13,997 nucleotides of DNA, taken from the NCBI GenBank assembly GCA_964493475.1, contig CAZBNS010000048.1, positions 1-13,997 of the forward strand, read 5' to 3'. Positions 5,421-13,911 of this stretch are shown here, in pieces. The position numbers were made by a program, and so were the translations under genes. Source of the stretch: CALXSC01 sp964493475 (GTDB lineage: Bacteria > Pseudomonadota > Alphaproteobacteria > Rickettsiales > UBA1997). Within the stretch, counting starts at the first letter, position 1. Each line of letters begins with the position of its first letter. A model generated the notes under the pieces. The model searched no databases. It was not told the DNA's origin and was given only the letters and a program-made list of their open reading frames with translations.

Positions 5421-5522
5421 GCAAATTTTTTCAAAAGTAATAATCCCTCATTGCACTTCTATTTAATAAAAATAAAAATCTAATAAAATTGAAGATATTA
5501 AAGTGCTGTAGCGACATAATTT

Positions 5523-5552
5523 AAAAAATGACCACTTTAGTGATCATTTTTT
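5523..5552. terminator. Terminator downstream of the HU gene
   Basis: AAAAAATGA-c-CAC (5523-5535) pairs with GTG-a-TCATTTTTT (5540-5552), giving 12 pairs around one mismatch and a 4-base loop. It has six T residues on either strand, so it can work in both directions. It lies about 18 bp beyond the HU stop codon. The remaining DNA up to the regulator promoter (5421-5522) shows no gene. Confidence 0.75.
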
Positions 5553-5569
5553 GCAGTTAATAATTACAA

Positions 5570-5842
5570 CTATTTAACTGAATCTTTTAAAACTTTACCA
5601 ACAGTAAATTTAACTTTTTTACCAGCTGGGATTTTAATTTCTTTACCAGTTCTTGGATTTCTTCCAGTTTTAGCTTTTGTTGCTACAACTTTAAAACTTC
5701 CAAAACCAATTAAAGACACATCTTGTCCTTTTTTTAATGCTTCTAGTATTGTTTCAACAAATGAGTCTAAAAACAATTCGCTGGATACTTTTGTATTACC
5801 AGTCTTTGAAGCAATTGTATTAATTAAATCTGTTTTAAACAT
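5570..5842 (-). CDS. hup: DNA-binding protein HU
   Basis: 90 aa, the canonical length. HU is a small dimeric nucleoid protein that bends and compacts DNA with little sequence preference. The N-terminal helical dimerisation part (1-40) is followed by 'GFGSF' (46-50) and the DNA-binding arm 'TGRNPRTGKEIKIPAGKKVKFTVGKVLKDSVK' (59-90). The arm includes the RNP motif, whose proline (Pro63) intercalates into DNA. The GRNPRTGKEI arm and basic C-terminus fit HU rather than the IHF subunits. No Shine-Dalgarno sequence precedes the ATG; the upstream region is simply A/T-rich. The gene appears to be monocistronic, ending at the 5523-5552 hairpin. Confidence 0.95.
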   Translation of the reverse strand: MFKTDLINTIASKTGNTKVSSELFLDSFVETILEALKKGQDVSLIGFGSFKVVATKAKTGRNPRTGKEIKIPAGKKVKFTVGKVLKDSVK

Positions 5843-6012
5843 TTTTATATATTTTTATTGACACCGCTATCAGTTTAAAACATAAAATTAATAAGTAAAT
5901 AGTTTTTTGATATTTTTTGTGTAAGTTATATATTTTAATACTATATGTAGTTGTTTTTTGCTCTTTGGACGTTTGTGCGATTATTGTAATTTTATTTATT
6001 AGTTGTTCTTTT

Positions 6013-6257
6013 ATAGCTCCCCTTTGTCCTTCGGACATTTCCCCTCAAGGAGGGAAAAGATTACGGACAGTGGTGAAGAAAATATACTTCAACAACCAAG
6101 AACAATCTTTTCCCTCTGCCTTTACCACCACACTAATTTTTCCCCTCCTTGATGGCGAAGTGCGAAGCCGAGCCGATGACTGTTTGCAGGCAATCGGCAG
6201 CCTGTCGTTCGGGAAGCTCTGACGAAGTCAAATGTCCGAAGGACAAAAGGGGGCTAT
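6013..6257. mobile_element. G+C-richer, inverted-repeat-bounded element (MITE-like), 245 bp
   Basis: The ends, 6013-6040 and 6230-6257, are inverted copies of each other, matching at 26 of 28 bases. Each contains the palindrome GTCC-TTC-GGAC. Further pairs lie inside: GGGAAAAGATT (6052-6062) with an AATCTTTTCCC at about 6104-6114; CCCTCAAGGAGGG near the left end, with a partner TCCCCTCCTTGA at about 6141-6152; and GCCGAT (6172-6177) with ATCGGC (6193-6198). The transcript could fold into a branched structure. The interior is clearly richer in G+C than its flanks, and no transposase frame is present. It is a candidate non-autonomous mobile repeat. A third, decayed terminal copy is at 147-174. 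A frame across the plus strand here is repeat-derived and not a gene. The rest of the 5843-6366 gap is plain A/T-rich DNA. Confidence 0.65.
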
Positions 6258-6314
6258 GAAAATATTATTTATTCCTTGAGAAACTATATTTAATAAAATA
6301 ATTAATATTAAATA

Positions 6315-6342
6315 TTGTGTTTTATTTTTTCAGCCTTATTAT
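6315..6342 (+). promoter_or_regulatory. Possible promoter of the TPR-DUF4349-gmk operon
   Basis: TTGTGT (6315-6320) and TATTAT (6337-6342, five of six -10 bases) are 16 bp apart. The predicted start near 6349 would leave about 18 nt of leader before the ATG at 6367, with no Shine-Dalgarno sequence. The -35 match is poor. Confidence 0.35.
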
Positions 6343-6366
6343 TTAAAAAAACAATATTCATTTATT

Positions 6367-8112
6367 ATGAAAGAAGTTTTTAAAAACAAAAAATTCTATA
6401 TTATAATACTTATAACTGCGCTGCTGATTTTTTCTTTGTTAAGTATTTGCGCATATAAAAAAATTTCTGTTAATAATAATTTTCTTAAATTAGAGGAAAA
6501 ATTTTTAGCTAATTATTCAAGAGATAAATTTATTAGAAAAACGTTAGATAATAAATATAATAAGGTAAAATTAGAAAAATATATTAGAAGTAATTTTAGT
6601 AATTTTTTAAGAAATAGTGCAAATTTAAGTGATTCCATAAAAAATTTTGTTAATATTTATGATGAAGCGAATTTAACATTAATAAACCTAAAGAAAATTA
6701 AGGCTATTACGGAAAGGGATTATATTTCTATGAATATTAGTCTTAATAAATTACATTTTGAAAAAATTAGCAATAAACTAGTTTATTTGACGTTAAAGAA
6801 TAGTAGCAATGATATTCTGGGTGAGAAAAAATATTTTGAGGGTTTGATTAGTGAATTAATGTTTAATAATGATTTGGCTAAAAAATATTATTTGACGGCT
6901 ATTGAATTAAATTCTTATAATCCGAAGTATTATAATGCATTGGGTAATATATATTTTAATACATACAGCTTTGATAATGCTATTAATACATTTGAAAATG
7001 GTCTGAATATTCCTGATTTTAGCAATAGAAAGTATAAAGATATAAAATTTATGTTGTTGTTTAATTTGGCAAAAACATATTTGGCAATCAACAATTTTAG
7101 CAGTTCGCAAAACATATATACATATATTTCTATAAATGCAAAAGATGATAATAATATGAATTATGAATATTTGGCAGTTTATAATTTAGCAAGCATTGAG
7201 GCAAATATTGGAAATTATAAGGCGGCTATGGATTATTTACATTATTCGTTAAAATTGTCTTCAAAGTTGAATAATAAAGAATATACTGCTCAAAGTTTGA
7301 ATTTACTTTCCGCAATAAATTACAAATATGGCGATTATACTAGTGGGAAGAAAAATGGTTTAAAAGCGATAAAGCTAGCAAAGAAGATCTCTAATTTAAG
7401 TTTATTTGCTGATGCTTCTCTTAATGTTTGTTTAAATTATGAGTATTTATATAAAATGGATTTGGCCGGAATTTATTGCAAGAAAGCCATTAAAATAAAT
7501 AATGTTTTAGGAAATCGTTTAGGTAGGCCAGAGTATTTTATTAAAAATGGTTATATTCATTCGTTTGTAGCAAATGTTAGAGACTATGAAGGTGCTTTGT
7601 CATATTATCAAAGAGCGTATAAAATTGCTGATAATTTAGGATTAAAACTATTAAAAATTAAGTCAATGTATGGATTGTCAGAGTGTAAAAACATGCTAGG
7701 GGAAAAACTTGAGGCTTTTAAATATTTAGATAATGCATTTAATTTTGAAATGTTGCTGGGTATTGAAGAACAAGCTTGTATTTCATGCAAATATGGATTT
7801 ATTTATTGGGGGCAAAAAAAATATCAAAAAGCTATAAATTATTATGAAAAAGGTTTAATCAGGGCTTTCCTACGAAATGATAAAATTGCGTTGAGTAATA
7901 TATCTTCACATTTAGCTTCAATTAATTTTGAAATAGAAAATTATGATAACGCTTTAAAATATTCAACTTTGTCTTTAAATACAAATAGAAAGATTTATAG
8001 ATATGATCATCATTATATAAAATATCAAACAAGTTGGCAAAATAGAATTATAGAAAAAATAAGCAACAAGGGAGTAAATGATGTTAATAGAAAAGATAGA
8101 AAAGCTAAGTAA
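6367..8112 (+). CDS. Membrane-anchored tetratricopeptide-repeat (TPR) protein
   Basis: 581 aa. A basic N-terminus (KNKK) and one hydrophobic segment (about 10-29) predict a signal anchor, with the rest on the outer face of the inner membrane. There is no convincing lipobox before Cys28 (the preceding residue is Ile). From about 165 to 545 the protein is a series of roughly eight TPR-like helical hairpins. The clearest are at 187-214 (YYNALGNIYFNTYSFDNAINTFENGL), 270-300, 308-340, 390-422, 474-503 and 510-540. TPRs bind other proteins, so a scaffold role is likely, but the partner is unknown. Cysteines include a CxxC pair at 471/474. The C-terminal end is basic. There is no Shine-Dalgarno sequence before the ATG. 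The gene's end overlaps the next gene, which argues for co-translation. Orthology to a named protein is not evident. Confidence 0.85.
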   Translation: MKEVFKNKKFYIIILITALLIFSLLSICAYKKISVNNNFLKLEEKFLANYSRDKFIRKTLDNKYNKVKLEKYIRSNFSNFLRNSANLSDSIKNFVNIYDEANLTLINLKKIKAITERDYISMNISLNKLHFEKISNKLVYLTLKNSSNDILGEKKYFEGLISELMFNNDLAKKYYLTAIELNSYNPKYYNALGNIYFNTYSFDNAINTFENGLNIPDFSNRKYKDIKFMLLFNLAKTYLAINNFSSSQNIYTYISINAKDDNNMNYEYLAVYNLASIEANIGNYKAAMDYLHYSLKLSSKLNNKEYTAQSLNLLSAINYKYGDYTSGKKNGLKAIKLAKKISNLSLFADASLNVCLNYEYLYKMDLAGIYCKKAIKINNVLGNRLGRPEYFIKNGYIHSFVANVRDYEGALSYYQRAYKIADNLGLKLLKIKSMYGLSECKNMLGEKLEAFKYLDNAFNFEMLLGIEEQACISCKYGFIYWGQKKYQKAINYYEKGLIRAFLRNDKIALSNISSHLASINFEIENYDNALKYSTLSLNTNRKIYRYDHHYIKYQTSWQNRIIEKISNKGVNDVNRKDRKAK

Positions 8113-8965
8113 TTTTTTATTTAAAAATATAACTGTTATAATTGTTTTGTTGGTGCTGTTATATATTTTTGTTGGAACCAAAAATACAAATAGTGATACA
8201 ATGCAGCTGCAATATGCTGGAAATCCTGATATTTCATATGGCGGCAGTCCAATGTTAAGAGCTTCGATGAATGCTGGAAACTATGAAACTAATTCAAAAG
8301 TTGTTAAAGGTTATGGTTTGAGTATAGAGGTAGATAATACTGCAAATATATATTCTTTGGTTGCTGATAAAGTTGCGAAAGCTAATGGCTTTATTGATAG
8401 TTTTAATTCGTATAATTATATAGGAAATGAGTTAGCCCACAGCTTTGTTTTAAGAATTCCAGCTGATAAAATAATAAATTATATAGATTATTTTAAATCT
8501 TTAGGAGTTGTAAAAAATGAAAGTTCTAATGCCATTGATTTGGGAGAACAATATTTGGATAATGAAAATAGATTGAAAAATCTATATTTGCGAAGAGATA
8601 GATTAAGAAAAATGATGGAAAATAAAACAGAAAAATTAGCCGATGTTTTAGCTGTTGATAAAGAATTAAGTAATGTCCAAATTGAAATTGAAAAATTAGA
8701 AAATTTAAATAAAAAAATTGACACGAATGTAGAATATTCAAAGTTAGAGTTGAATGTATTACCAAAGGTTAAAATCAGCTCTCTAAATAATGCGGAATGG
8801 CAAGTTTCTACATCTTGGAAAAAGGCGGTGAATAAATTTGTTTTATTCAGCCAGCAGGGCATTGATTATGTCTTTCAATTTATAACTTTATTGCCAATTA
8901 TTATAGGTTTTGCAATATTAGTTTTTGCAATTAGAAAAATTGTGTATAAAATAAATCAAAATTAG
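8078..8965 (+). CDS. DUF4349-type membrane protein
   Basis: Up to 295 aa. An N-terminal hydrophobic segment (about 18-33) is followed by an exported region. The core (about 78-232) resembles DUF4349: a 'GYGLSIEVDNTANIYSLVADKVAKANGFIDS' strand-helix start, 'FVLRIPADKI', then 'YLDNENRLKNLYLRRDRLRKMMENKTEKLADVLAVDKELSNVQIEIEKLE', a long coiled coil (about 157-212). A C-terminal transmembrane segment (about 266-287) follows, then a basic tail. Both ends are thus in the membrane and the core probably lies in the periplasm. The family has no established biochemical function. It overlaps the TPR gene by 35 bp. The sequence starts with two adjacent ATGs. GGAG at 8071-8074 is better spaced from the second (8081), so the true start is probably there. 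gmk follows 9 bp later. Confidence 0.88.
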   Translation: MMLIEKIEKLSNFLFKNITVIIVLLVLLYIFVGTKNTNSDTMQLQYAGNPDISYGGSPMLRASMNAGNYETNSKVVKGYGLSIEVDNTANIYSLVADKVAKANGFIDSFNSYNYIGNELAHSFVLRIPADKIINYIDYFKSLGVVKNESSNAIDLGEQYLDNENRLKNLYLRRDRLRKMMENKTEKLADVLAVDKELSNVQIEIEKLENLNKKIDTNVEYSKLELNVLPKVKISSLNNAEWQVSTSWKKAVNKFVLFSQQGIDYVFQFITLLPIIIGFAILVFAIRKIVYKINQN

Positions 8966-8974
8966 GGGGAAATT

Positions 8975-9604
8975 ATGTTGCCTTACGAGCACTTTTTAAT
9001 TGTTTTATCATCACCGTCAGGGACTGGAAAATCAACATTGGCCAAAATGCTACTGGATAAATACAATAATATTAAATTATCAACATCTGCTACAACGAGA
9101 AAAGCACGGCAAGGAGAAGTTGATGGTTTTCATTATTACTTCTTAAGCCAAGAAGAATTTGATAAGAGAGTAAAAAATGACGAATTTTTAGAATATGCAG
9201 GTGTTTATGGCAAATCTTATGGAACGTTAAAAAGTCAAGTTGAGGACAAATTTAATGAAGGAAATGATGTGCTGCTTGATATAGACTGGCAGGGTAATCT
9301 TACGGTATCAAAGAAAATTCAAGATAAGTCAAAAATTTTAAGGATTTTTCTGCTACCACCTTCAGTTCGTGAGTTAGAAAATAGATTAACATCAAGAGCA
9401 ACCGATAGTAAAGAAATCATTGAAAAAAGAATGGCTGATGCAAGAAATACTATGAGTCATTATAAAGAATACGACTATGTTATTATAAATGATAGTCTCG
9501 AGGTGGCTTTTGACGAATTGTGTGGATTAATAGATGCAAAAAGGCTAGAAAATGTAAAGCAGAATGAGCTTGAAAAATTTGTTAAAGAATTAATGGAAGA
9601 ATAA
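8975..9604 (+). CDS. gmk: Guanylate kinase
   Basis: 209 aa, the usual size. It phosphorylates GMP to GDP with ATP in the cytoplasm, a step needed for GTP and dGTP supply. The P-loop 'SSPSGTGKST' (12-21, Lys19) is intact. The GMP-binding stretch is 'STSATTRKARQGEVDGFHYYF' (36-56), with the 'R..GE.DG..Y.F' pattern of the family, followed by 'FLEYAGVYGKSYGT' (71-84). The phosphate-binding 'LLDIDWQG' (100-107) and the lid 'LPPSVRELENRLTSRATDSKEIIEKRM' (127-153) follow. A strong GGGGGAAATT ribosome site is next to the DUF4349 gene stop, and the stop codon overlaps the next start (TAATG). This places gmk firmly inside the operon. Confidence 0.96.
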   Translation: MLPYEHFLIVLSSPSGTGKSTLAKMLLDKYNNIKLSTSATTRKARQGEVDGFHYYFLSQEEFDKRVKNDEFLEYAGVYGKSYGTLKSQVEDKFNEGNDVLLDIDWQGNLTVSKKIQDKSKILRIFLLPPSVRELENRLTSRATDSKEIIEKRMADARNTMSHYKEYDYVIINDSLEVAFDELCGLIDAKRLENVKQNELEKFVKELMEE

Positions 9605-10419
9605 TGGATAGATATATTTCTGTAGTATTTCCTTTTTTAAAAAAGGCGGGGAAACTAGCAATAAAAAATCAAGATTTAATAACTGGATGTAGTAAATGCG
9701 ATGGTTCTTTGGTAACTGAAACTGATTTAAAAATTAGTAAAATGTTTAAGGAGACTATAGAGAAAAGTTTTAAAAATCATTTTATTTTGGATGAAGAAAC
9801 CGCATTAAAAACTCAAAATTTAAAAGAGAAAACATATAGCAGCGAATATGTTTGGGTTATTGATCCAATAGATGGTACCAAAGCATATTTCCATGGATCC
9901 AGTCTTTTTGCTATATCTATATCATTATATAGAAATTTAAAACCGCTTTTTGCAGTAATATATCTGCCGTCTAGCAATGAAATTATTTATAATGATGATA
10001 GAACGGCCTTTTTAATTATGCACGCTTTTAAGAGAAACGAAACAAAGCTTGAATTATTTTTTGCAAACAACGAACTTAATAAAAATTCACTAGTTTATTT
10101 TTCTGTAAAAGATGCCAAAGAACATATAAAAGACTATAAATTTACGTTTATAGATGGTTATTCTGCATATATTTATACTTTTGATGTTTTTAAAAATGTG
10201 GCTCAAGGTGCATTTTTAAAAAGCAACGTGTCAATGTGGGATATTTATGGCAGTCTACCTATAGCTGAGAAGCTCGGAATGAATATTTACAACATAAACG
10301 ATGGAAGCAGGCTTGAAAAACTGGATTTTGATTTGTTTGGAGACACTTTGAAAGTAAAGAATATATGGCTTGTTTGCCATGAAAATTATAAAAATGAAAT
10401 GATGTCTGTTGTTAAATAA
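9604..10419 (+). CDS. Inositol-monophosphatase-family phosphatase (CysQ/HisN/SuhB-like)
   Basis: 271 aa, normal for the family. The Mg-binding motifs are present: 'ILDEET' (61-66; the family's GEE glutamate), 'WVIDPIDGTKAYF' (84-96; Asp87, Asp90 and Thr92), and 'MWDIYGSLPIAEKLG' (211-225; Trp212-Asp213). 'DGSLVTETDLKIS' (33-45) is the expected substrate-side loop. Such enzymes remove phosphate from small substrates: inositol phosphate, 3'-phosphoadenosine 5'-phosphate (CysQ) or histidinol phosphate. The 'DPIDGTKAYFHG' loop favours CysQ or HisN over a true inositol phosphatase, but I cannot decide between them and give no symbol. The start ATG shares its A with the gmk stop (TAATG), implying translational coupling. 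A GGAAGA lies just upstream. Confidence 0.87.
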   Translation: MDRYISVVFPFLKKAGKLAIKNQDLITGCSKCDGSLVTETDLKISKMFKETIEKSFKNHFILDEETALKTQNLKEKTYSSEYVWVIDPIDGTKAYFHGSSLFAISISLYRNLKPLFAVIYLPSSNEIIYNDDRTAFLIMHAFKRNETKLELFFANNELNKNSLVYFSVKDAKEHIKDYKFTFIDGYSAYIYTFDVFKNVAQGAFLKSNVSMWDIYGSLPIAEKLGMNIYNINDGSRLEKLDFDLFGDTLKVKNIWLVCHENYKNEMMSVVK

Positions 10420-10453
10420 ATTTTTTATAGATTAAAACTATTAATAGCAAAAT

Positions 10454-13400
10454 CTAATCAATTTTTTCAATTTTTCCAAAGCTCGTCCATAAAATATAAC
10501 ACTCAACAATCTTATTCTTATAAATTTTCTCAAGTAAAATTTTATAGAGTTCCAACTGTTTTTTGTATTTTTCAGGAATTTTTGTTGGCAAAGAATTAGT
10601 ATTTTTGTAATCAACCACAAATATTTTATCATCGCCAATTGTCAATCTGTCTATTTGTCCGGAAATAATATTATTTTCGATTTGCCCAAAAATTGAAACT
10701 TCCGCTTTTGAATTTTCTCCAAATAAGTATTGAAATTCTTTATTTCTTAGAACATTAAAAACAATTTCTTTTATTTCATTTTTATATTCAAAATTTTTCA
10801 AATATATTTCTATTATTGAATTCCATTCGCTTTCTTTTATCTCTGGTAAAATTTCCAATAATTTATGAACCAACTTTCCTTTTTGAATATTAACTGAATC
10901 ATCATGCGGCTTAGCCATCATATTCTCAGAATAGTATAACGAAGGATTAATTATTTTATTTTCCTCCCTCTGATTTTTTGACTGAAAAAGAGTTGCAATT
11001 ATTGATTTAATGTCTTCTTGACCAGTTGATATACTAATATTTTCTTTTTGTGCATTCTCAAACCTATCCTCATCGCCAATATATAAAATATTGTCCTCAA
11101 AATTCTCACTTTTTTTTGTTTTTGCTCCAATACTTAATATTGATTGCTTTAAAATTTCATACCAACAATTTTCTTTTGTTTCTTGTTGTCCTCTTTTATA
11201 ATCGCAAATATAAAGCTCATTTTCCGCTCTAGTAATTGCAACATACAAAAGCCTCAAATACTCCTCTTCCGCTTCGTCCTGCATTTGTTTTCGCACAACA
11301 TTTTCTGTAAAATTACTTTTTTCTTTTACCAATATTGGCAGTTTAAAATCATAGCCATCAATTTTATGGTTTAAAATATTGCCGGTTTTTTGTATTTTAC
11401 CCTTTGCATGATTTGTATCCGGCAATATAATTATTGGGCTTTCCATGCCTTTTGATGAATGAATTGTAATTATTTTAATCTCGTCAACAGACGAATCCAT
11501 ATCTCTTTTTATTTCAAGATTGCTATTTTCTAAGAATTCAATAAATTCAAGCAATGCAGCGTTGTTATGATTTTTTTCATAATCATTAACTAAATTCAAA
11601 ATCTCATTCAAAATTTCATCGGCTAAATATAAAAATCTTTCTTTAAAATTTTTTCTTATATTTTTAGTTTCAAATATGTAAAATAAAAACTCATAAGGTG
11701 TCAAAACTTTTACTTTTTCTATTAAATCACTTAAAAAATCACACCTTGAAAAAGCAGTCCACAAACTGCAATTGTTTTCATTTTTATATTTACACAATTT
11801 ATATAAATCATCCTCTGTCATATTGAAAATTGGCGATTTTATTATATTTGCTAAACTCAAATCATCCTCATTAAACAAAACAAATTTACATAAAGAAATA
11901 ACATCCTGAGAAATAATATTTTCAGATAAATTAAATCTATCATTTCCCATCGTTAGAATATTGTATTTATTAAATTGTCTTATCAAATAATTAATAAAAT
12001 CTTTATCTCTATTTTTAACCAAAATCATTATATCAGAATATTTTATATGGCGAAAAATCTTGTCTTTTCTTGAAAAAATCATTTTGCCATTTTTAAACCA
12101 ATCATTAATTTCCCCAGCAATGATTTCAGCAAGTTTTTGCTTACTTGTTAATTCTATATCTTCAAGATAATTAATTTCCCAATTCGGCAGTTCTTCAGTT
12201 TTAGCTGGCTTTGTATTTTTTACTTCAACTAAAGGCCATATTTCAACCTTTCCAGCACCATCTTTTCTAACTATATTGTGAGTTATTTTGTTTTGCAATT
12301 TTGAAATTGCATTTTTTCTTGATGGTTCTTTAAATACTTCATCTGCAATATTTAATATTGACTTTAAAGATCTAAAAGAGGTTTCCAGATAAATATTTTC
12401 AAACTTTTTGCCGCAATTTTCTATTTTTCTTTTATAATCTTCCAGTATTAGATGAAAATTATTTGGATCAGCACCTTGAAAACTAAATATTGACTGTTTT
12501 TCATCGCCAACAACAAAAATTGTTCTATTTTCATTTCCTTTTTGCCCATAACCAACAAAAAATTCCTCTGTAATTGATTTTACAATATCCCACTGAATTG
12601 GACTTGTATCCTGCGCTTCATCAATGAGAAGATGGTCTATGCCCTCATCTAATTTATAATTTATCCAGCTTGAATAAGGATTTTCACCATTTAAATTTTT
12701 GAATTTTGAATCATTCAAAAGTCTATCAGTTTCAAAAATTAAATCATTATAATCTAAGTATCCCGCATCTTTTTTCAAGGCAGCATAAATATCAAAAATA
12801 CAATAAACCAATCTTAAAAAATTTGCAGTAAACTCAAAATTTATTAAATTATTTCTTTTTTCCACAAAGTCAAAAACTCTCTGTCCTTCCGCCTCAACGA
12901 AATCAACTAATTGAGAAAATTTTTCTGCCACATCTTTTGTTAATATTCTAGCTCTTATTTCATTTTTTTGAGTCAAAAATAAGTTAATATATTCTTTTAA
13001 ATCAAACTCTTTTTTAAAAAAAATAATAAATTTTAAATCCGTTGGCTTGCCGAAATCTTCAATATTATTAATTAAATCATTGTTAAAAATAGACAAATCT
13101 AAATTATTCAAAAATTCTTTTTCAACAATTTCAATGTTATCAGAAGATTTTAAATCAAAACTCTTTTTTATTTCATTAATTACACCCTCAGTTGTAAAAA
13201 ACTTACTTTTTAAATAAAGCAAATTATCTTTTTGGCCTATAGACTGCTCCAATAAATCAATAAATTGATCCTCATTTTCATAGGTAAAAATAAACTCAAT
13301 AGATTTTTTAACATCAGCATTATCTATTTTCAATAATTCATCTTTAGCTTTCAACAGCAACTCACCAGATATAATTTCATCCGCAATTTGAAAGTTCGGC

Positions 13401-13819
13401 ATAATATTTGCTTCAAGAGGAAATCGTTTTATGACTTGCTGGCAAAATGAATGGATTGTCAAAATCTTAAAATCATTGCTATAATCAAGAATTTTTGCAA
13501 ATAGAGTTCTTGCTGTTTTAACTTTATCGTTTATATTTCTATAATCTCCTTCTAGGCTAGCTATTTCTTCCTCTAATCTTTTATCGTCAAAAGTAGCCCA
13601 TTCGGCTAATTTTGCATTAATCCTATTTCTCATTTCCGCAGCACCAGTATTCGTAAAAGTAATACATAAAATTTTCGCTGGTTGAATTCCCGCCAAAAAC
13701 ATTCTCAACAGTCTTTTCACCAATACAGTGGTTTTTCCAGAACCGGCAGAAGCACTCGTCCAAATTGAATAATTTGGATTAGAGGCTATATTTTGTTTCT
13801 TTTTAACTTCTTCTATCAT
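10454..13819 (-). CDS. addA: AddA, helicase-nuclease subunit of double-strand break repair
   Basis: 1121 aa, close to the usual alphaproteobacterial length. With AddB it processes DNA double-strand ends for homologous recombination. UvrD/Rep helicase motifs run in order: Walker A 'TSASAGSGKT' (21-30, Lys29); motif Ia 'ITFTNTGAAEMRNRI'; Walker B 'LIDEAQDTSP' (398-407); 'GDEKQSIFSFQGADP' (438-452); motif V 'TIHSSKGMESP' (785-795); and motif VI 'VAITRAENELYI' (Arg864). The C-terminal RecB-type nuclease keeps His985, 'GQIDR' (Asp1057) and 'VVDYKNT' (Asp1070, Lys1072), so both activities should be intact. There is no addB beside it: the 178 bp upstream are non-coding. No clear Shine-Dalgarno sequence precedes the ATG. 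A TATAAT lies so close to it that the mRNA may have almost no leader. The gene end converges on the gmk operon only 34 bp away. Confidence 0.95.
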   Translation of the reverse strand: MIEEVKKKQNIASNPNYSIWTSASAGSGKTTVLVKRLLRMFLAGIQPAKILCITFTNTGAAEMRNRINAKLAEWATFDDKRLEEEIASLEGDYRNINDKVKTARTLFAKILDYSNDFKILTIHSFCQQVIKRFPLEANIMPNFQIADEIISGELLLKAKDELLKIDNADVKKSIEFIFTYENEDQFIDLLEQSIGQKDNLLYLKSKFFTTEGVINEIKKSFDLKSSDNIEIVEKEFLNNLDLSIFNNDLINNIEDFGKPTDLKFIIFFKKEFDLKEYINLFLTQKNEIRARILTKDVAEKFSQLVDFVEAEGQRVFDFVEKRNNLINFEFTANFLRLVYCIFDIYAALKKDAGYLDYNDLIFETDRLLNDSKFKNLNGENPYSSWINYKLDEGIDHLLIDEAQDTSPIQWDIVKSITEEFFVGYGQKGNENRTIFVVGDEKQSIFSFQGADPNNFHLILEDYKRKIENCGKKFENIYLETSFRSLKSILNIADEVFKEPSRKNAISKLQNKITHNIVRKDGAGKVEIWPLVEVKNTKPAKTEELPNWEINYLEDIELTSKQKLAEIIAGEINDWFKNGKMIFSRKDKIFRHIKYSDIMILVKNRDKDFINYLIRQFNKYNILTMGNDRFNLSENIISQDVISLCKFVLFNEDDLSLANIIKSPIFNMTEDDLYKLCKYKNENNCSLWTAFSRCDFLSDLIEKVKVLTPYEFLFYIFETKNIRKNFKERFLYLADEILNEILNLVNDYEKNHNNAALLEFIEFLENSNLEIKRDMDSSVDEIKIITIHSSKGMESPIIILPDTNHAKGKIQKTGNILNHKIDGYDFKLPILVKEKSNFTENVVRKQMQDEAEEEYLRLLYVAITRAENELYICDYKRGQQETKENCWYEILKQSILSIGAKTKKSENFEDNILYIGDEDRFENAQKENISISTGQEDIKSIIATLFQSKNQREENKIINPSLYYSENMMAKPHDDSVNIQKGKLVHKLLEILPEIKESEWNSIIEIYLKNFEYKNEIKEIVFNVLRNKEFQYLFGENSKAEVSIFGQIENNIISGQIDRLTIGDDKIFVVDYKNTNSLPTKIPEKYKKQLELYKILLEKIYKNKIVECYILWTSFGKIEKID

Positions 13820-13828
13820 GGAAAATAT

Positions 13829-13859
13829 ATTATAAGGATATTTTTAATATGTAAGTCAA
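13829..13859 (-). promoter_or_regulatory. Possible addA promoter, nearly leaderless
   Basis: On the minus strand TTGACT (13859-13854) precedes a perfect TATAAT (13834-13829) with a rather long 19-bp spacer. Transcription would start at about 13822-13820, right at the addA ATG (13819), and there is no Shine-Dalgarno sequence. Either the mRNA is leaderless or the true promoter lies further upstream. Confidence 0.4.
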
Positions 13860-13911
13860 ATTTTTATTTACTTATTTTGTAGCCTTTATCCTTTTGACAT
13901 TTCACATTTCG

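Noticed and set aside
5858..5886. Plus-strand TTGACA (5858-5863) with CATAAA 17 bp later as a promoter
   Set aside because: The -10 match is poor, and about 480 bp of non-coding DNA including the repeat element separate it from the next plus-strand gene. Probably a chance match.
5835..6038. Minus-strand frame of 67 aa overlapping the HU start
   Set aside because: It begins in the terminal repeat of the element, overlaps the HU gene and is rich in Ile/Lys/Tyr as expected of random A/T-rich sequence.
5917..6222. Open frame of about 100 aa on the plus strand
   Set aside because: More than half of it runs through the inverted-repeat element and gives low-information peptide. It has no ribosome site or family resemblance.
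6430..6460. Lipoprotein signal (lipobox) in the TPR protein around Cys28
   Set aside because: The residue before the cysteine is Ile, not Gly/Ala/Ser, and the hydrophobic stretch reads as an uncleaved signal anchor.
8488..8862. Minus-strand frame of 124 aa
   Set aside because: Antisense to the well-supported DUF4349 core; Phe/Ser/Leu-rich composition is the usual antisense shadow.
10420..10453. Terminator between the gmk operon and addA
   Set aside because: Only a small CTATTAATAG palindrome and weak A/T pairings are present, with no stable stem followed by a T run.
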